From: Leptospirillum sp.
GTDB taxonomy: Bacteria; Nitrospirota; Leptospirillia; Leptospirillales; Leptospirillaceae
Length of the DNA stretch: 64,000 bases
Reading direction: 5' to 3'
NCBI GenBank assembly: GCA_027315205.1
Contig: DAHUYM010000005.1
Coordinates: 71,638-135,637 of the forward strand
Shown here: piece by piece, positions 24,855-31,914 of the stretch
Layout of the letters: every line of letters begins with the position of its first letter
Numbering within the stretch: position 1 is the stretch's first letter
Program-made: the position numbers and the translations under genes
The notes under the pieces: generated by a model
The model's input: the letters and a program-made list of their open reading frames with translations, nothing else
Databases searched by the model: none
Told to the model about the DNA's origin: nothing

Positions 24855-24989
24855 TCAACGCTCCATCATTTTTTCATAAACATCCCAAAGAATAAGAATA
24901 AGGATCATCAATCCCCAGGCCAGATAAATCGCCCATTTCGTCCCGAGGAGACCGGAGCGGACCCCAGACGTAGTGACAAGGTCCTTTAA
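24726..24989 (+). CDS. Doubtful small ORF with strong ribosome binding site
   Basis: 87 codons from an ATG preceded at good spacing by GGAGGAG. The first half (MRLQGDPEPAGWPIAGEDTK ...) is unique sequence; the second half lies antisense to the 3' end of a well-supported minus-strand gene (24855-25520) and looks like its shadow. No family is recognised. I list it because of the ribosome binding site only; a shorter leader-type peptide or no gene at all is equally possible. Confidence 0.22.
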   Translation: MRLQGDPEPAGWPIAGEDTKYSIFRQNATRGSDRLLILIIRILSTLHHFFINIPKNKNKDHQSPGQINRPFRPEETGADPRRSDKVL

Positions 24990-25520
24990 CGGGAGGCGAA
25001 GAGCCGGATCCTGGGAGAAATAGTCCAATATCGCTTCATAAAGGAACGGGTCCCGGATCTCACCGCGGAAGAGTTCAATCAATGGTTGCCCTTCCGACAT
25101 CAGGCAAAACGTGGCGGGCGGATATTTTTTTCCGGTTTCCGATACGGCGCGAACCGATGAAATGGGTATGTCGACGGGAGAGACGTCCTTTCCGGAAACA
25201 TTCTGCGAAATCCGGACGTCGGAGGACGTGACCCGAATCGTGACGGCCGGCTTTTCAAGATAACGGACGAGAATCTGATAAATCCCTGGAAGCAGGAGAT
25301 AGCCCGCGGCCGCCGGTACGAACCATCGTCCCTCAACGCCAACGGCGTGGATCGAAAGGAGTAAAACGGCAGAGAGAACAGAAAAAACGAACACTGTACG
25401 GACACTGGGCACCACTCGTCTCCCCCGACCGGGTATGGTGTACACGGTGAGCGTCCAGGGAAAAGCTGGATAACTTCGGGGTGTCTTATCTACGTATTCG
25501 ACAGTTTGCGGTGCGTTCAC
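24855..25520 (-). CDS. Membrane protein of unknown function, three helices
   Basis: A 221-aa protein from a GTG start with GAGG five bases before it. Hydrophobic helices lie near residues 43-62 (VFVFSVLSAVLLLSIHAVGV), 65-85 (WFVPAAAGYLLLPGIYQILV) and 193-215 (TKWAIYLAWGLMILILILW). The 110 residues between helices 2 and 3 are beta-rich (VTIRVTSSDVRISQNVSGK) and would be cytosolic; their arrangement after a helical hairpin recalls bacterial PH-domain (DUF304-like) membrane proteins, but this is only a resemblance. No partner gene is adjacent. Confidence 0.65.
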   Translation of the reverse strand: MNAPQTVEYVDKTPRSYPAFPWTLTVYTIPGRGRRVVPSVRTVFVFSVLSAVLLLSIHAVGVEGRWFVPAAAGYLLLPGIYQILVRYLEKPAVTIRVTSSDVRISQNVSGKDVSPVDIPISSVRAVSETGKKYPPATFCLMSEGQPLIELFRGEIRDPFLYEAILDYFSQDPALRLPLKDLVTTSGVRSGLLGTKWAIYLAWGLMILILILWDVYEKMMER

Positions 25521-25702
25521 CCGAACCTCACAGTGTCGTCAGAAGATTCATTCCATTTTGTATTTATATTAACAATAATGTTTGACTTAAATCCTGCATC
25601 AATGCGACGGCGATCACACATCCTTAACGGACGTTACTGGTATCTTCCTTGCTTAAACTAATGGCAAGTTTTGATTTCGGTCTTTACAGGGAGGCAAATA
25701 AA

Positions 25703-26323
25703 GTGGAAAAGACAACAGGGGTGCTGAACATGAAACACGGACATTTTTCCCTTCTCCGATTTCTCCACATTGTCGGGATGGGGATTTTCTTTGTCCTCTC
25801 CTATGTCTTCGAGGCCCCATCCACTGTTTTCGCCCTGGACAATGGTGACAACAAGCGCGGCACATCAAAATCCCTGATTGGAGGGGTTGTCGTTCACATC
25901 GAAAAACGTACTGCCGGCCATATAAAGCTGCTACTGGACCGCACCCCTCTGGATGTCAACAACCGCCCCGTCTGTCAGAAACCTACGGGTAAACTCGTAA
26001 CCGTTCTCGCGGGCAAGGACTTCGAAGCCGCCCACGAGAACAGCGCTTTCGTCGTCATGGAAGACCCAAGCGACCCGTTGCCCTCGCATCTCGCCGTCGG
26101 CGACTGCCTGACAGTGACCGGCAACGATATCGACCGGGTGGATCCCGCCACGGGCAAAGAAGACGAGGACAGCATTCAGATCGTCCGTTCGTTAAAAAAT
26201 AAGTCGATTCGCATGATTCAGGCCCTTTCTGTCACCCTCTGGCCCGACGGCCTGTCCTTGAACTCCCACCATAATCTTTCACTCTCGAAACCCTCTCCCG
26301 CCCACAATCTCCATCCCCTCTGA
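25703..26323 (+). CDS. Exported protein of unknown function, possible OB-fold
   Basis: A 206-aa protein. The GTG at 25703 has AGGGAGG 8 bases upstream, better than an upstream ATG at 25649. An N-terminal signal (about residues 10-45, LLRFLHIVGMGIFFVLSYVF ... VFALDNG) suggests export. The mature part, GGVVVHIEKRTAGHIKLLLDR to LAVGDCLTVTGNDIDRVDP, alternates beta strands and resembles a small OB-like fold with a Cys pair (VCQKP and GDCL). The C-terminal 30 residues are Ser/His/Pro-rich. I do not recognise a family. It is monocistronic: a strong terminator follows. Confidence 0.62.
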   Translation: MEKTTGVLNMKHGHFSLLRFLHIVGMGIFFVLSYVFEAPSTVFALDNGDNKRGTSKSLIGGVVVHIEKRTAGHIKLLLDRTPLDVNNRPVCQKPTGKLVTVLAGKDFEAAHENSAFVVMEDPSDPLPSHLAVGDCLTVTGNDIDRVDPATGKEDEDSIQIVRSLKNKSIRMIQALSVTLWPDGLSLNSHHNLSLSKPSPAHNLHPL

Positions 26324-26344
26324 GCAGAAGGCCTGAACGCGAAT

Positions 26345-26382
26345 TGGGGGAGACGGACGAGGGACCGTTTTCCCCATTTTTT
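26345..26382 (+). terminator. Intrinsic terminator
   Basis: An 11-position stem (26345-26355 with 26364-26374, two G-U pairs) with an 8-base loop is followed by A and a run of seven T (26376-26382). It ends the exported-protein gene 21 bases upstream. Confidence 0.8.
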
Positions 26383-26786
26383 TCCATAGCCTTCACGCGT
26401 TATCCGCTATATTAATCCCACACCCCTAGATCAACTTGGTCAACCACGTTTTCCAAAAAGTGCCAGGGCCATCGTTCGAACATAATGTCGCAAGTGCACG
26501 GTGCATGACTTCTTCAGCCTTAAACAACTACCTCTGGCAGCCTGCTCACTTTTTCCGGACAGCTCCGCATCTCGGATCACCGACAATAAAGATAAAAGAA
26601 GAAAACAAATTTGTCGCCTTCTCTGACAAAAACTCCAGATCGTTCACGTCCTCCTAGAGAACAATCCTTTTAAAAGGACAATGGAACACATTTTGCTTAA
26701 CTTATCACAGCGGAAGTCCGGAACGATCGTTGGGTTCCGACGCTCACCGATGAAATATGTCGCACCACGTGAGGGAGGAAGTCCCC
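26383..26786. other. Intergenic region, no gene recognised
   Basis: About 400 bases between the terminator and the DUF2844 gene. A 73-codon open frame at 26436-26657 has no ribosome binding site and no coding character. The last 100 bases, which include GAACACATTTTGCTTAAC, probably hold the promoter of the next gene, but I cannot mark a convincing -35/-10 pair. Confidence 0.4.
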
Positions 26787-27326
26787 ATGAATCGAAACAA
26801 CATCAGAAACCCATACATACCGTCCGGGCTTGGGCGCATATTTTCGATAACGGGCCTGGCCGCCTGTCTTTTGGCCCTCTCCATTCTCCCTGCCCATGCC
26901 GCCCTGGGAGAGTCTGCCGTTTCGGCGGCCGAAGACGCGGATGCCCTTTCCATGCATATGGTCGGCGCGGAACCCTGCCAATTTGAAAAACAGGACATGA
27001 GCCGACCGGAAACCCTCAGGCAAGAACCCTGTATCTTCTACGAACTCAAATCCCACTTTCCCGGTATCCGCGTGAGGGAGTACGTCAGCCTCTCCAGTCC
27101 GGGAAAAATCTTTGCCGTCTATTGGGAAGGGTCCGGCAAAATCTCGTCGATCCTGGGAAAGGATGTCGCCGCGTTTCGTTCCGTCCTAAAGTCCAAGGGC
27201 AACACGATCAAAACGGGTGATCTCCTGATTTTCAGAAACAGCACGGGAAACAGGTATCTCGTGATCGACCAGAGCCTTGTCCCGAAAGGGATGTCGTTCA
27301 TGACGATCAGCTCGGCCGGAAACTGA
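26787..27326 (+). CDS. DUF2844-like exported protein
   Basis: A 179-aa protein. The ATG at 26787 follows GAGGGAGGAAG at workable spacing. The signal peptide ends near ILPAHAALGE; the early ALGE is itself typical of DUF2844 proteins. The stretch GIRVREYVSLSSPGKIFAVYWEGSGK and the later LLIFRNSTGNRYLVIDQSLVPKGM match the DUF2844 layout (VREYVSP-G-VFAVAWQGP, then a C-terminal strand region). In Betaproteobacteria DUF2844 genes are often followed by DUF3443; here a different orphan gene follows. The function is unknown, and the location is presumably periplasmic. Confidence 0.7.
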   Translation: MNRNNIRNPYIPSGLGRIFSITGLAACLLALSILPAHAALGESAVSAAEDADALSMHMVGAEPCQFEKQDMSRPETLRQEPCIFYELKSHFPGIRVREYVSLSSPGKIFAVYWEGSGKISSILGKDVAAFRSVLKSKGNTIKTGDLLIFRNSTGNRYLVIDQSLVPKGMSFMTISSAGN

Positions 27327-27340
27327 CCCTGCAAAGGATG

Positions 27341-27361
27341 TCCCCGAGGGCTGCTTCCGGG
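27341..27361 (+). terminator. Weak intrinsic terminator candidate
   Basis: CCCCG ... CGGGG with an 11-base loop is followed by CGATTTTCT, shortly after the DUF2844 stop. The short stem and interrupted T-run make it weak. Confidence 0.35.
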
Positions 27362-27452
27362 GCGATTTTCTCTCGGGGCTCTCCCCGGTGTGGATGTGTC
27401 CGGCATCCGGGATTTGAAAACGCGTTGCATGGGACATCTCATGAGGAACGAT

Positions 27453-27983
27453 ATGGACCCCGAGTTCGGACTCGAAGCGGATGCGATCTCTTCCACACTC
27501 TTGCGCGCGCACGCGCAGGAAACCCATATGGATGTCTACACTTCCCTGTATCGATTTTTCCTGATCGGTTCCCCCTGCCTGTCTGTCTGGCCACTGGAGC
27601 CCGAAGGCGCCCGAAAGATCGATGAGGGAAGATTCCGGAACGCGCTGTACGATAAAATGTCCGGACTCGTTTTCATGAACGTTTCGACCGGTCACTCCAG
27701 CATCCTTCCTTGCTGGCTGGAAGCCCTGCACTGCACCGACTTTTCCAAAGCGTATCCCGGGGGCTGGCATCCTTCTCAAATCGGTCCATGGAATTACATC
27801 GAACTGTTTTCCAGTCGTTATATCGACCGGGGACATGGGCTTTTTCTTCCCGAAATCGACGAGGATCCGCTTCGATCGTTGCACCATTCCCGTGGTTTTT
27901 CATGGACAGTTCCGGAACTGAGCGCATTCGGACGATATACGTCACAGGACAAGATCGCCGCGTTCCCTACGCTCTCGAAATAA
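27453..27983 (+). CDS. Orphan protein of unknown function
   Basis: A 176-aa protein from an ATG with GAGG six bases upstream; a GTG at 27390 would add 21 residues. The composition is that of a real globular protein (for example DFSKAYPGGWHPSQIGPWNYIE and LFLPEIDEDPLRSL), with many aromatics and three Cys. There is no signal peptide. I find no motif or family. The opposite strand is also open, but that frame is Arg/Gly/His-rich in the way antisense frames are in GC-rich DNA. The 3' end overlaps the mpg gene (minus) by 17 bases. Confidence 0.58.
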   Translation: MDPEFGLEADAISSTLLRAHAQETHMDVYTSLYRFFLIGSPCLSVWPLEPEGARKIDEGRFRNALYDKMSGLVFMNVSTGHSSILPCWLEALHCTDFSKAYPGGWHPSQIGPWNYIELFSSRYIDRGHGLFLPEIDEDPLRSLHHSRGFSWTVPELSAFGRYTSQDKIAAFPTLSK

Positions 27984-28518
27984 ACGGATTGCCTTTCAGG
28001 TAGAACCGCAAAAGACGCCTGGCCCACGTCCCGGCATACTCCACCCCGATTCGTGGCCTTTTGACGATCACGGGTTCTTCGCCAACTCCTGCCGAGCCGA
28101 TGTGAAAATCGTCGCTTACGAGATCGCGGCCATTCATATTCCCGTCAATATGCATCGCCTTGCACAGGAGCCCGGGACCCTTCGTCCGACCTTCAAGATT
28201 CCGGACCGGTTCAAGCGCACGCAACAGGACCGCTGATGCATGTCCTTCCCGTTCGGTGACGACGTTCATGCAAAAGTGCATGCCGTAGATCATATAAACA
28301 TAGGCATGACCCGGAGGACCGAACATGATTTTCGTCCTTTTCGTGTGCCCGCGAGACGAATGCGAAGCACGGTCATGATCTCCCAGGTAGGCTTCGACCT
28401 CCACGATCTTTCCGATCCGCTCCACGCCCCCGATCCGGTGCACCAGATATTTTCCGAGAAGTTCTTTGGCGACAGTCGTCGTTTCCCTATCGAAAAAAGA
28501 ACGGGGCAGGATCTCCAT
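27967..28518 (-). CDS. mpg: 3-methyladenine DNA glycosylase (MPG/AAG family)
   Basis: A 183-aa protein from the ATG at 28518 (GTGGGAG upstream); in-frame ATGs further up would add a non-conserved tail of up to 51 residues. LPRSFFDRETTTVAKELLGKYLV is the family N-terminus. IVEVEAYLGDHDRASHSSRGHTKRTKIMFGPPGHAYVYMIYGMHFCMNVVT carries the catalytic Glu (VEVEAY) and the intercalating Tyr region. RTKGPGLLCKAM is the C-terminal GPGxL motif. The enzyme excises alkylated and deaminated purines. It stands alone, convergent with the orphan gene. Confidence 0.94.
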   Translation of the reverse strand: MEILPRSFFDRETTTVAKELLGKYLVHRIGGVERIGKIVEVEAYLGDHDRASHSSRGHTKRTKIMFGPPGHAYVYMIYGMHFCMNVVTEREGHASAVLLRALEPVRNLEGRTKGPGLLCKAMHIDGNMNGRDLVSDDFHIGSAGVGEEPVIVKRPRIGVEYAGTWARRLLRFYLKGNPFISRA

Positions 28519-28916
28519 GTGAAAGATCTCCCACTCTTCATGGCTTCCAGATTCTCCTTTTCCAAGCCCGCCGGTCGTCATCGCTTCAATGATTTCCTGA
28601 TTTCCGCACATTGGAAAATCGAATTGGCTTTCCGAAAATGGATACGTCCGAGCGGAGGTGTCTTGGCTCATCCCCTAACCGAAATGGTTCACAAAAGCCT
28701 GAAACCGGATCATTCAATATGCTTTTGAGAAACCTCATACGGATCCTTTTTAACCTCCGACATCGGTAAAAACAACCCGTTCAAAGACGCTATTAATTCT
28801 CAAAAGACCACGGCAGGCATAGATCTGTGCGATTCATACCCTTTCTCAGGCATCCTATAGTGTTCAATCAATTTAACGAAATTTTTTCTCTATACAAAAA
28901 GGACGTAAAATTTTAA
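28519..28916. other. AT-rich intergenic region, no gene recognised
   Basis: About 400 bases between mpg and the promoter of the small basic peptide gene. The part nearest mpg (to 28671) could be coding if an earlier mpg start is used. The remainder, to about 28916, is clearly more AT-rich than the neighbouring genes and I see no feature in it. Confidence 0.4.
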
Positions 28917-28945
28917 TTGATTATTGTTATGTATGTCGGTATTAT
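28917..28945 (+). promoter_or_regulatory. Strong sigma70-type promoter for the 33-aa basic peptide gene
   Basis: TTGATT (28917-28922), exactly 17 bases, TATTAT (28940-28945), in AT-rich DNA. The predicted start of transcription near 28952 coincides with the beginning of a hairpin. Confidence 0.65.
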
Positions 28946-28952
28946 TTGTTCA

Positions 28953-28980
28953 ATACATAGGGATAGTGATCCCTGTATAT
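28953..28980 (+). promoter_or_regulatory. 5' UTR hairpin before the basic peptide gene
   Basis: A 12-position stem (28953-28964 with 28969-28980; one mismatch and one G-U) with loop AGTG would form at the very 5' end of the transcript, ending 4-8 bases before the AAGGAGG site. It could stabilise the mRNA or modulate translation. Confidence 0.5.
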
Positions 28981-28997
28981 AAAAAAGGAGGATAAGA

Positions 28998-29099
28998 ATG
29001 CCTACAGCAAAGAAAGCCACCAAAACCACCAAAACAGCTGCAACCAAGAAAACGACTAAGGTGGCAAAAGCGGCTAAGGCACCTGCTAAGAAAAAATAG
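28998..29099 (+). CDS. 33-aa Lys/Ala/Thr-rich basic peptide (histone H1-like)
   Basis: The ATG at 28998 follows AAGGAGGATAAG, a near-perfect ribosome binding site. The product begins MPTAKKATKTTKTAATKK and ends AKAPAKKK: it contains only Lys, Ala, Thr, Val, Pro and Met, with 14 Lys and no acidic residue. Such sequence resembles the tail of bacterial H1-like (HC1/HC2, AlgP-type) nucleoid proteins, which bind DNA through disordered KKA/KKT repeats. It has its own promoter, 5' hairpin and strong terminator, so it looks like a highly expressed single gene. A DNA- or RNA-compacting role is inference. Confidence 0.7.
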   Translation: MPTAKKATKTTKTAATKKTTKVAKAAKAPAKKK

Positions 29100-29106
29100 T
29101 CCAAAG

Positions 29107-29141
29107 GGCAGGGGACGCTTCACTCGAGTGCGCCCCCTGCC
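29107..29141 (+). terminator. Strong intrinsic terminator of the basic peptide gene
   Basis: GGCAGGGGACGC (29107-29118) pairs with GCGCCCCCTGCC (29130-29141) with one mismatch, loop TTCACTCGAGT, followed by TCTTTCCCC. It starts 7 bases after the stop codon. Confidence 0.78.
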
Positions 29142-29705
29142 TCTTTCCCCGTCTCCTGGCGCCTTGCAGATTATCGGATGGAGATTCCAGAAAATAAGCC
29201 AAAAGAGATACTCCTAGTCTGGCTTGATTGACGTTCCAGGCCGACCTCAGTTGTCCCCTCAACCATTTCGCTTGACCTCAATTCGACGGTGACCCGTTGT
29301 ATGTCTACCGGAACGGGTATTCTTACCCGAAAATTCCGAGACATACAAAAATGATTGTTGATCAACAACAAGGTCGGCACGATTCACTTTTTGGAGGATT
29401 CTTCTCCTTTCTTTCCGATCCGGGAGATCCTTCAAAAATGCTGTTTCGATGACCGGGATCGGGACGTCCAGGACCGTACCATTCGCTAACCCGTAATGAT
29501 CGCTCCAGCCAAGATGATCGCCGCAACGATCGCCATGAAGATCTTCATGAGGCCTCCTTCCCCTGCCGATGTTTCTCCCGGTTCGCACTCGAACCGCATG
29601 CCCATTAATTAAGCAATTATCTTGCCGAGAATGTGCAAACCGTAATACCCGAAGCAGGAGGGAAAAGGGACAGGCACAACCCGGAAGCGAAAATATCCTG
29701 AGAAC
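29142..29705. other. Intergenic region around the broken gene
   Basis: Besides the pseudogene at 29171-29548, the part 29549-29705 holds no gene. It includes the palindrome TTAATTAA near 29606-29613 and is the 3' flank of the TMEM175-like gene and the likely promoter area of the broken gene. Confidence 0.4.
29171..29548 (-). pseudogene. Broken small exported-protein gene, or a 20-residue hydrophobic peptide gene
   Basis: On minus, a very good ribosome binding site (AAGGAGG) precedes an ATG at 29548. It opens MKIFMAIVAAIILAG, a signal-peptide-like helix that stops after 20 residues (29486-29488). The sequence then continues in the next frame as NGTVLDVPIPVIETAFLKD ... ADLVVDQQSFLYVSEF, and then in the third frame as FRVRIPVPVDIQRVTVELRS to a stop at 29171. 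Two frameshifts in a former gene of about 125 codons explain this best. Alternatively the first 20 codons are an intact membrane peptide of the size of type I toxins. Sequencing errors would give the same picture. Confidence 0.42.
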
Positions 29706-30329
29706 TTACATGCGTCTCACGAACCGGGGAGCGATCGCATAGTACAGCTGCACGGCGAAAATGAACCCGATGCTCAAATGAATGCTGAAGATGCACAAAA
29801 AGGCACCAAAGGCATAGAGAACCTGCGCGATCGTGATCCTTCTCTTGATCGCCAGGGGAACACCAGGATCCATGTCGGCTTTCAGGAGCCCGAGGTGTGT
29901 CGCGCAGTTCCAGCTCAAATAAAGCGCGACCCCCAGAAGAAGGATATTCGCCCAATAAACAACAAGTGCGACCCTGAGCGTCGGGTAGCCGGCCAGGAGC
30001 TGTGTCGAGAACGGGATGAGGGTGACTGCGAACAAAAAAAGAAGGTGAACCCAGGTCAGGCTCCTGTGGGATTTTTCGAGGAAATTGAGCTGTGTTTGCT
30101 GACCGACCCAAAAAATGCCGAGGGTCAGGAAACTCATCAGGTACATCACGATCCGGGGGGACATACGGGAAAGGGCATGTACCAGATCATGTTCGGAATG
30201 CACCATTGACGGGATCGGAAGATGAAGGTCCAGGACAAGAAGGGTCATGGAAACAGCGAAGATCCCGTCGCTCAGGGCCGCGAGGCGTTCCACGCTCTGG
30301 CCGGCGATCCGATTGTACGAGAGCATCAT
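29706..30329 (-). CDS. TMEM175-like (DUF1211) membrane protein, putative K+ channel
   Basis: A 207-aa protein with six hydrophobic helices. The first, RLAALSDGIFAVSMTLLVLDL, is the family signature RxxxFSDGIFAIxxTLLVLxL, with Leu in place of the usual Phe of FSD. Bacterial TMEM175 proteins assemble as tetramers with an ion path lined by helix 1 residues and conduct K+ with low selectivity. No ribosome binding site is obvious; Met1 and Met2 are adjacent. The gene is single and diverges from the SnoaL-like gene. Confidence 0.82.
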   Translation of the reverse strand: MMLSYNRIAGQSVERLAALSDGIFAVSMTLLVLDLHLPIPSMVHSEHDLVHALSRMSPRIVMYLMSFLTLGIFWVGQQTQLNFLEKSHRSLTWVHLLFLFAVTLIPFSTQLLAGYPTLRVALVVYWANILLLGVALYLSWNCATHLGLLKADMDPGVPLAIKRRITIAQVLYAFGAFLCIFSIHLSIGFIFAVQLYYAIAPRFVRRM

Positions 30330-30506
30330 GCCGGAATTTCGTGCAAGAAAACGGCAGATAATGGTAAGATTTTATTTATCAAAGAAAAACTCCAGTGACA
30401 CGTTCGACTGTCCGGCCCTTCGTGAAGAAGGGCTGAGACCTTAGATGTCAGCCAAGTCACGAATCGGACCATTCTTCCAAACGCCAAACCGTGAGGAGAA
30501 CCATTA

Positions 30507-30968
30507 ATGTCTTCACTGCAATCGACTGCATCGACCTGCATCAAAAACAAGATTTTAAGGCTCTTCTACGAAGAAATCCTGAACCAGGGGAAGCTCGATC
30601 TCATCGATGAAATGTTTGCGTCCGATTTTGTCAGCCATCCGGGGGAACTCGATACGAAAGTACCCGGAAGGGAACCGTTCAAAGCGGTTGTCACGCGCCT
30701 CAAGACATCGTTTCCGGATCTGTATTTTACCATCGAGGACACGGTGTCCGAAGACAATCGCATGGTCGTCCGGTGGTCCATGGAAGGAACCCATCTTTCC
30801 GATCTCGACGGGATTTCCGCCACCGGAAAACGAATCAAGGGCTACGGTATTACCATATTCAGGCTGGAAGAGGACAGGATCGCCGAGCTTTGGGCTCAAA
30901 CGGACCGCCTGGGTTTCGTTCAACAGCTGATCGGCCAAAATCCGGCCCCGGTAGACCCCTTGTCGTAA
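30507..30968 (+). CDS. SnoaL-like polyketide cyclase family protein (ester cyclase fold)
   Basis: A 153-aa protein with an NTF2-like alpha+beta cone. NQGKLDLIDEMFASDFVSHPG, the Phe-Pro-Asp motif SFPDLYFTIEDTVSEDNRMVVRWSMEGTH and GYGITIFRLEEDRIAELWAQTDRLGFVQQLG-like end follow the SnoaL consensus closely. GAGGAG lies before the ATG. Most members of this group in non-Streptomyces genomes have no known substrate; the fold alone does not show cyclase activity. No biosynthetic gene is nearby. Confidence 0.85.
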   Translation: MSSLQSTASTCIKNKILRLFYEEILNQGKLDLIDEMFASDFVSHPGELDTKVPGREPFKAVVTRLKTSFPDLYFTIEDTVSEDNRMVVRWSMEGTHLSDLDGISATGKRIKGYGITIFRLEEDRIAELWAQTDRLGFVQQLIGQNPAPVDPLS

Positions 30969-31142
30969 AATATCGAATGATGTTTGAAAGAGGAGTTGCC
31001 TTGATTACCCTGTGGATCGGCATTCGGGGGAAAATCGTGAACGGGACAAAGTTCGCCTTGAGCTTTTCAATTCAACAAAAGGATTTTTTCTTATTTTCGG
31101 AATGGAATCATCTACAAGGTTTGATAAAAAGTCTTAAGTTAT

Positions 31143-31218
31143 TGGTGGAGGGTAGGGGAGTCGAACCCCCGACCTTCAGGTTGCGATCCTGACGCTCTCC
31201 CAACTGAGCTAACCCCCC
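31143..31218 (-). tRNA. tRNA-Ala (anticodon CGC)
   Basis: 76 bases with encoded CCA. The acceptor stem pairs GGGGGGT with ACCCTCC and contains the G3:U70 wobble that marks alanine tRNAs. The D arm (GCTC/GAGC), the anticodon arm TCAGG-ATCGCAA-CCTGA and the T arm with GGTTCGACT are complete. The loop reads A-T-CGC-A-A, so the anticodon is CGC (codon GCG). It lies alone, downstream of purN on the same strand. Confidence 0.95.
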
Positions 31219-31275
31219 GCATTCGAACAGGCAATACCATAACAGAACCGGTTTCGACCGGCAAGAAGGCGAAGC

Positions 31276-31914
31276 TTACGTCTGATTGTCCTTCGATACG
31301 AAAATCGTTCTCCCCACCAGATGGACCCTGCCTTCCGAATGAATCCTGAGCGCTTCCTCGTAGGCGGCATGTTCCGCCTCACGGATCCTCGACGAAAGAC
31401 TCTCCTCGGTATCCCCGTCCAGAACCGGAACAGCCCTTTGGACGATAATCGGCCCGTGATCCATCTCGATATCGACGTAATGGACGGTCACCCCCGAGAC
31501 CTTGACCCCGTAGTTGAGCGCCTGTCTCTGGGCATGGAGCCCCGGAAACGCCGGAAGGAGAGAAGGATGGATATTCAGTATCCGGTTCGGATAGGCGTTG
31601 ATCAGCAAGGGGCCGATGAGGCGCATGTAACCCGCCAGGGCGATGGAGTGGACCTCTTGGTCCTTCAAACTCTCGAGGACCGACTTTTCATAATCGTTCT
31701 TCGACGGAAACCGGGACGGTACGGCGAGAAGAACAGGAATTTCCAGTTTTTTTGCCCGCTCGAGGACACCCGCACCGGGGCGATCGCACACAAGAAGGAC
31801 CGGCGTCACTCGTGGAATCCTTCCCTGCCGGGAAGACTGGACGATCGCCTCGAAATTGGTACCGGAACCCGACGCGAAAATGGCCAGGCGTACCGAATCA
31901 GAAAGAACGGTCAT
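31276..31914 (-). CDS. purN: Phosphoribosylglycinamide formyltransferase 1
   Basis: A 212-aa protein of normal PurN size. It starts at the ATG at 31914, inside the end of purM (17-base overlap). LAIFASGSGTNFEAIV is the N-terminal nucleotide loop. The active site is complete: Asn and His in ILNIHPSLLPAFPG, and Asp in the VDIEMDHGPIIVQ stretch. The enzyme transfers the formyl group of 10-formyl-THF to GAR. Its formyl donor could be supplied by the Fhs protein encoded at 50730-52418. Confidence 0.95.
   Translation of the reverse strand: MTVLSDSVRLAIFASGSGTNFEAIVQSSRQGRIPRVTPVLLVCDRPGAGVLERAKKLEIPVLLAVPSRFPSKNDYEKSVLESLKDQEVHSIALAGYMRLIGPLLINAYPNRILNIHPSLLPAFPGLHAQRQALNYGVKVSGVTVHYVDIEMDHGPIIVQRAVPVLDGDTEESLSSRIREAEHAAYEEALRIHSEGRVHLVGRTIFVSKDNQT

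Noticed and set aside
26436-26657. 73-codon plus-strand frame in the gap before the DUF2844 gene
   Set aside because: No ribosome binding site, no motif, and a composition not like neighbouring genes.
27186-27887. 233-codon minus-strand frame opposite the orphan gene
   Set aside because: It also runs under the DUF2844 gene, has antisense-type composition and no ribosome binding site; the plus frames look coding.
30410-30445. CCCTTC...GAAGGGCTGAGA before the SnoaL-like gene, resembling part of the TPP riboswitch
   Set aside because: Only the P3-like stem and CTGAGA are present; the second conserved half (ACCTGATCTGGATAATGCCAGCGTAGGGAA region) is missing and no thiamine gene follows.
30969-31142. 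Gap between the SnoaL-like gene and tRNA-Ala examined for a second RNA gene
   Set aside because: No tRNA arms, no stable stem and no coding frame were visible.
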